Shown here one piece after another: positions 5,342-6,550 of a stretch of DNA of 6,550 nucleotides (its first letter is position 1; every line of letters begins with the position of its first letter). This DNA is from Candidatus Rokuibacteriota bacterium. Lineage in GTDB: Bacteria; Methylomirabilota; Methylomirabilia; Rokubacteriales; CSP1-6. The notes beneath the pieces were generated by a model. That model had not been told where the DNA came from and did not search any database. It worked only from the letters and a program-made list of their open reading frames with translations. A program made the position numbers and the translations under genes. Location: contig QHSM01000202.1 in assembly GCA_003221595.1 (NCBI GenBank), forward strand, positions 1-6,550. The letters are read 5' to 3'.

Positions 5342-6216
5342 CTTAGCATAGACGTTGGGATTTCCATGCTTTCGGAACGCTCCCGGGCGAAGGCGATGTC
5401 GCCGACGAGGGCCTCGGCAGCCCCCCGGGTGTCGTTGGTGTCGATCATGACGGCCACCCGCCCCACCCGCGGGGGCTGCCGGCCGAAGAGAGCGACGTAG
5501 TCCTGAACGACGGCCCGCTGCTCGACCCGCCAGACACCCCGCTGGGCGCTCCCCGAGGCCACGACGATGACCTTGACGTTCGAGGCCTGGGTGCTCGTGA
5601 GCCGCGTGCCGACCGGCGCGCGCGTGTCCCACACGTAGCCCAGCACGTCGCTGCTCCGGAGGGGCGACGGCCAGCGCGGGAAGATCACGTAGAGCTGCGC
5701 CGCCTGGTCGTCGCGGGCGCGCTCGCGGATGTCTCCCCCGTCCGGGAGCTGGACGACCTTCCAGGACCACGAGAGGAAGGGGAACTCGCGGAGGTCGACG
5801 ATCACGTCCCGGTAGAGGGCGAACGACGACTGCTCGCTCCGGAGCCGGAGGGCCAGGCGGTTCTCGTCCCTGACGAGCTCCACCGACGCCCGGCCCACGA
5901 ACTCCTTCGTGGTCCATCCCGGCGGTACGCCCTCGGCCGGTAGCCGGGACGGCACGGTGTCGGCAACGCGCACGTGGATTCGACTCTCCGTGTCGGGGAC
6001 CGCCGGAAGGCGACCCGCCGGCACCAGCGAGGGCGCGGCGGCGACCGCTGCGGGGCGCCCGCCGGCCCCGGGATTGGCCCGCGCTCCCGTTGAGGTGGTC
6101 CAGCCGAGGTACAGGGCGCGATGGCGAGGGCTCGCGAGCAGCACGACCACGCCGGCCAGGACGGCGAGGGCCAGGATGAGCCCCCACCCACCTGCCCGGA
6201 GCCGTCCCAGGCTCAC
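5338..6216 (-). CDS. DUF3047 domain protein with N-terminal membrane anchor
   Basis: A 292-residue protein of unknown function. An uncleaved anchor or signal sequence lies at about 10-28 (WGLILALAVLAGVVVLLA), followed by a low-complexity Ala/Gly/Pro stretch to about 75, so the rest is probably periplasmic. Residues about 80-278 match my recollection of DUF3047: FLSWSWKVVQLPDGGD at 147-162, DDQAAQLYVIFP at 169-180, YVWDTRAP at 194-201, then QDYVALFGRQPP and VAVMIDTNDT near 238-263. The conserved acidic and tryptophan residues suggest a binding or jelly-roll-like fold, but no activity is established that I know of. The start is GTG, overlapping the der stop as GTGA, and its stop overlaps the SPOR gene as ATGA. 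This implies co-expression with an envelope protein. Confidence 0.82.
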   Translation of the reverse strand: MSLGRLRAGGWGLILALAVLAGVVVLLASPRHRALYLGWTTSTGARANPGAGGRPAAVAAAPSLVPAGRLPAVPDTESRIHVRVADTVPSRLPAEGVPPGWTTKEFVGRASVELVRDENRLALRLRSEQSSFALYRDVIVDLREFPFLSWSWKVVQLPDGGDIRERARDDQAAQLYVIFPRWPSPLRSSDVLGYVWDTRAPVGTRLTSTQASNVKVIVVASGSAQRGVWRVEQRAVVQDYVALFGRQPPRVGRVAVMIDTNDTRGAAEALVGDIAFARERSESMEIPTSMLR

Positions 6217-6550
6217 CGGCGCACTCGCCTCGCCCGCGTCCTCGACTTGGTCGCCTTCCTGAGCGACAGCCGGATCGGAGAACCCGCCAGTCCAAACGCG
6301 TGGCGCAGAGACTTCACGAGGTACCGCGCGTAGGAAAAATGGATCTCGTCGGGCCGATTCACGCGAAGCGCGAAGGTCGGAGGCTGGAGGGCCACCTGTG
6401 AGGCGGACTGGATGGTCAGCGCGTCGCCCCGCAGCGACACCGGGCGCCGGGCGATCGCGGCACGCAGGGCCTGCGTCACCGCGTCGCCGGGAATCCGCCG
6501 CTTGGCCTCCGCGGCCACCTGGTCGATCGTGTCGAAGAGCTCGGGAATTC
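6213..6550 (-). CDS. der: GTPase Der (EngA), C-terminal KH-like domain, partial
   Basis: The 3' end of a gene that runs out of the window; 111 codons plus the stop are present. The visible part is the C-terminal KH-like domain of the tandem GTPase needed for 50S ribosomal subunit maturation: KRRIPGDAVTQALRAAI, then ALTIQSASQVALQPPTFALRV and HFSYARYLVKSLRHAFGLAG, then PIRLSLRK. These match the Der pattern (QVATRPPTFVLFVN, HFSYERYLENQLREAFGFEGTPIRL). The two G domains lie beyond position 6550. The last ten or so residues are Arg/Lys-rich, as is common for Der tails. The frame continues open to the window edge, so the GTG at 6518 is not the start. The stop overlaps the DUF3047 start as GTGA. Confidence 0.93.
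   Translation of the reverse strand, partial: IPELFDTIDQVAAEAKRRIPGDAVTQALRAAIARRPVSLRGDALTIQSASQVALQPPTFALRVNRPDEIHFSYARYLVKSLRHAFGLAGSPIRLSLRKATKSRTRARRVRR

Noticed and set aside
5342..6295. A 300-residue extension upstream of the SPOR protein
   Set aside because: Arg/Gly/Pro-rich shadow of the DUF3047 gene; the real protein begins at the ATG overlapping the DUF3047 stop.
6545..6550. GAATTC at the window end as a cloning junction
   Set aside because: The der reading frame runs through it to the edge and another GAATTC occurs inside merR, so it is probably chance.

Overview
The window is a GC-rich bacterial chromosome segment (clearly well above 60% GC by eye) in which every recognisable gene lies on the minus strand, so biological reading order runs from high to low coordinates. 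In that order it holds: the 3' end of der (ribosome-assembly GTPase), a DUF3047 membrane-anchored protein, a SPOR-domain envelope protein, ihfA (IHF/HU family), a small MerR-family regulator, tRNA-Pro(GGG), surE, pcm, tRNA-Pro(CGG), an acylphosphatase gene, an nlpD-like LysM/M23 peptidase gene, and an rpoS-like sigma factor gene. There is no gene-free stretch longer than 300 bases. The largest gaps are about 60 to 70 bases.

The core surE-pcm-nlpD-rpoS order is the classical stationary-phase/stress-survival block known from gammaproteobacteria and also found in deltaproteobacterial relatives. Here it is interrupted by a tRNA-Pro and an acylphosphatase gene. Its upstream partner is ihfA-merR-tRNA-Pro, not the arrangement of E. 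coli. High GC, many GTG starts, DUF3047 and this hybrid order suggest a deltaproteobacterial-type or NC10/Rokubacteria-like lineage. That placement is a low-confidence inference, because no rRNA or other phylogenetic marker is complete here.

The layout is very compact. Five junctions are start/stop overlaps of 4 or 8 bases (der/DUF3047, DUF3047/SPOR, ihfA/merR, acyP/nlpD, nlpD/rpoS), and surE/pcm share one base. Breaks between these coupled groups occur at the SPOR-ihfA gap and at the two tRNA genes. Each tRNA gene has a plausible -10 element 13 to 14 bases upstream. The two tRNA genes therefore probably head two transcription units, tRNA-Pro(GGG)-surE-pcm and tRNA-Pro(CGG)-acyP-nlpD-rpoS, possibly within read-through from upstream.

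Functionally, SurE (nucleotide phosphatase), Pcm (isoaspartyl repair), NlpD (cell-wall hydrolase or its activator) and RpoS form a survival module. The SPOR protein and NlpD both point to peptidoglycan at the division site. IhfA and the MerR protein are DNA-binding regulators. I see no mobile element, CRISPR array or phage gene. The points worth a second look are sequence variants in otherwise conserved proteins (a triple glycine in the sigma region 4 helix, a GSG in Pcm, intact zinc ligands in NlpD), hairpins beside ihfA and acyP, and the translational coupling of rpoS. No clearly new system is present.
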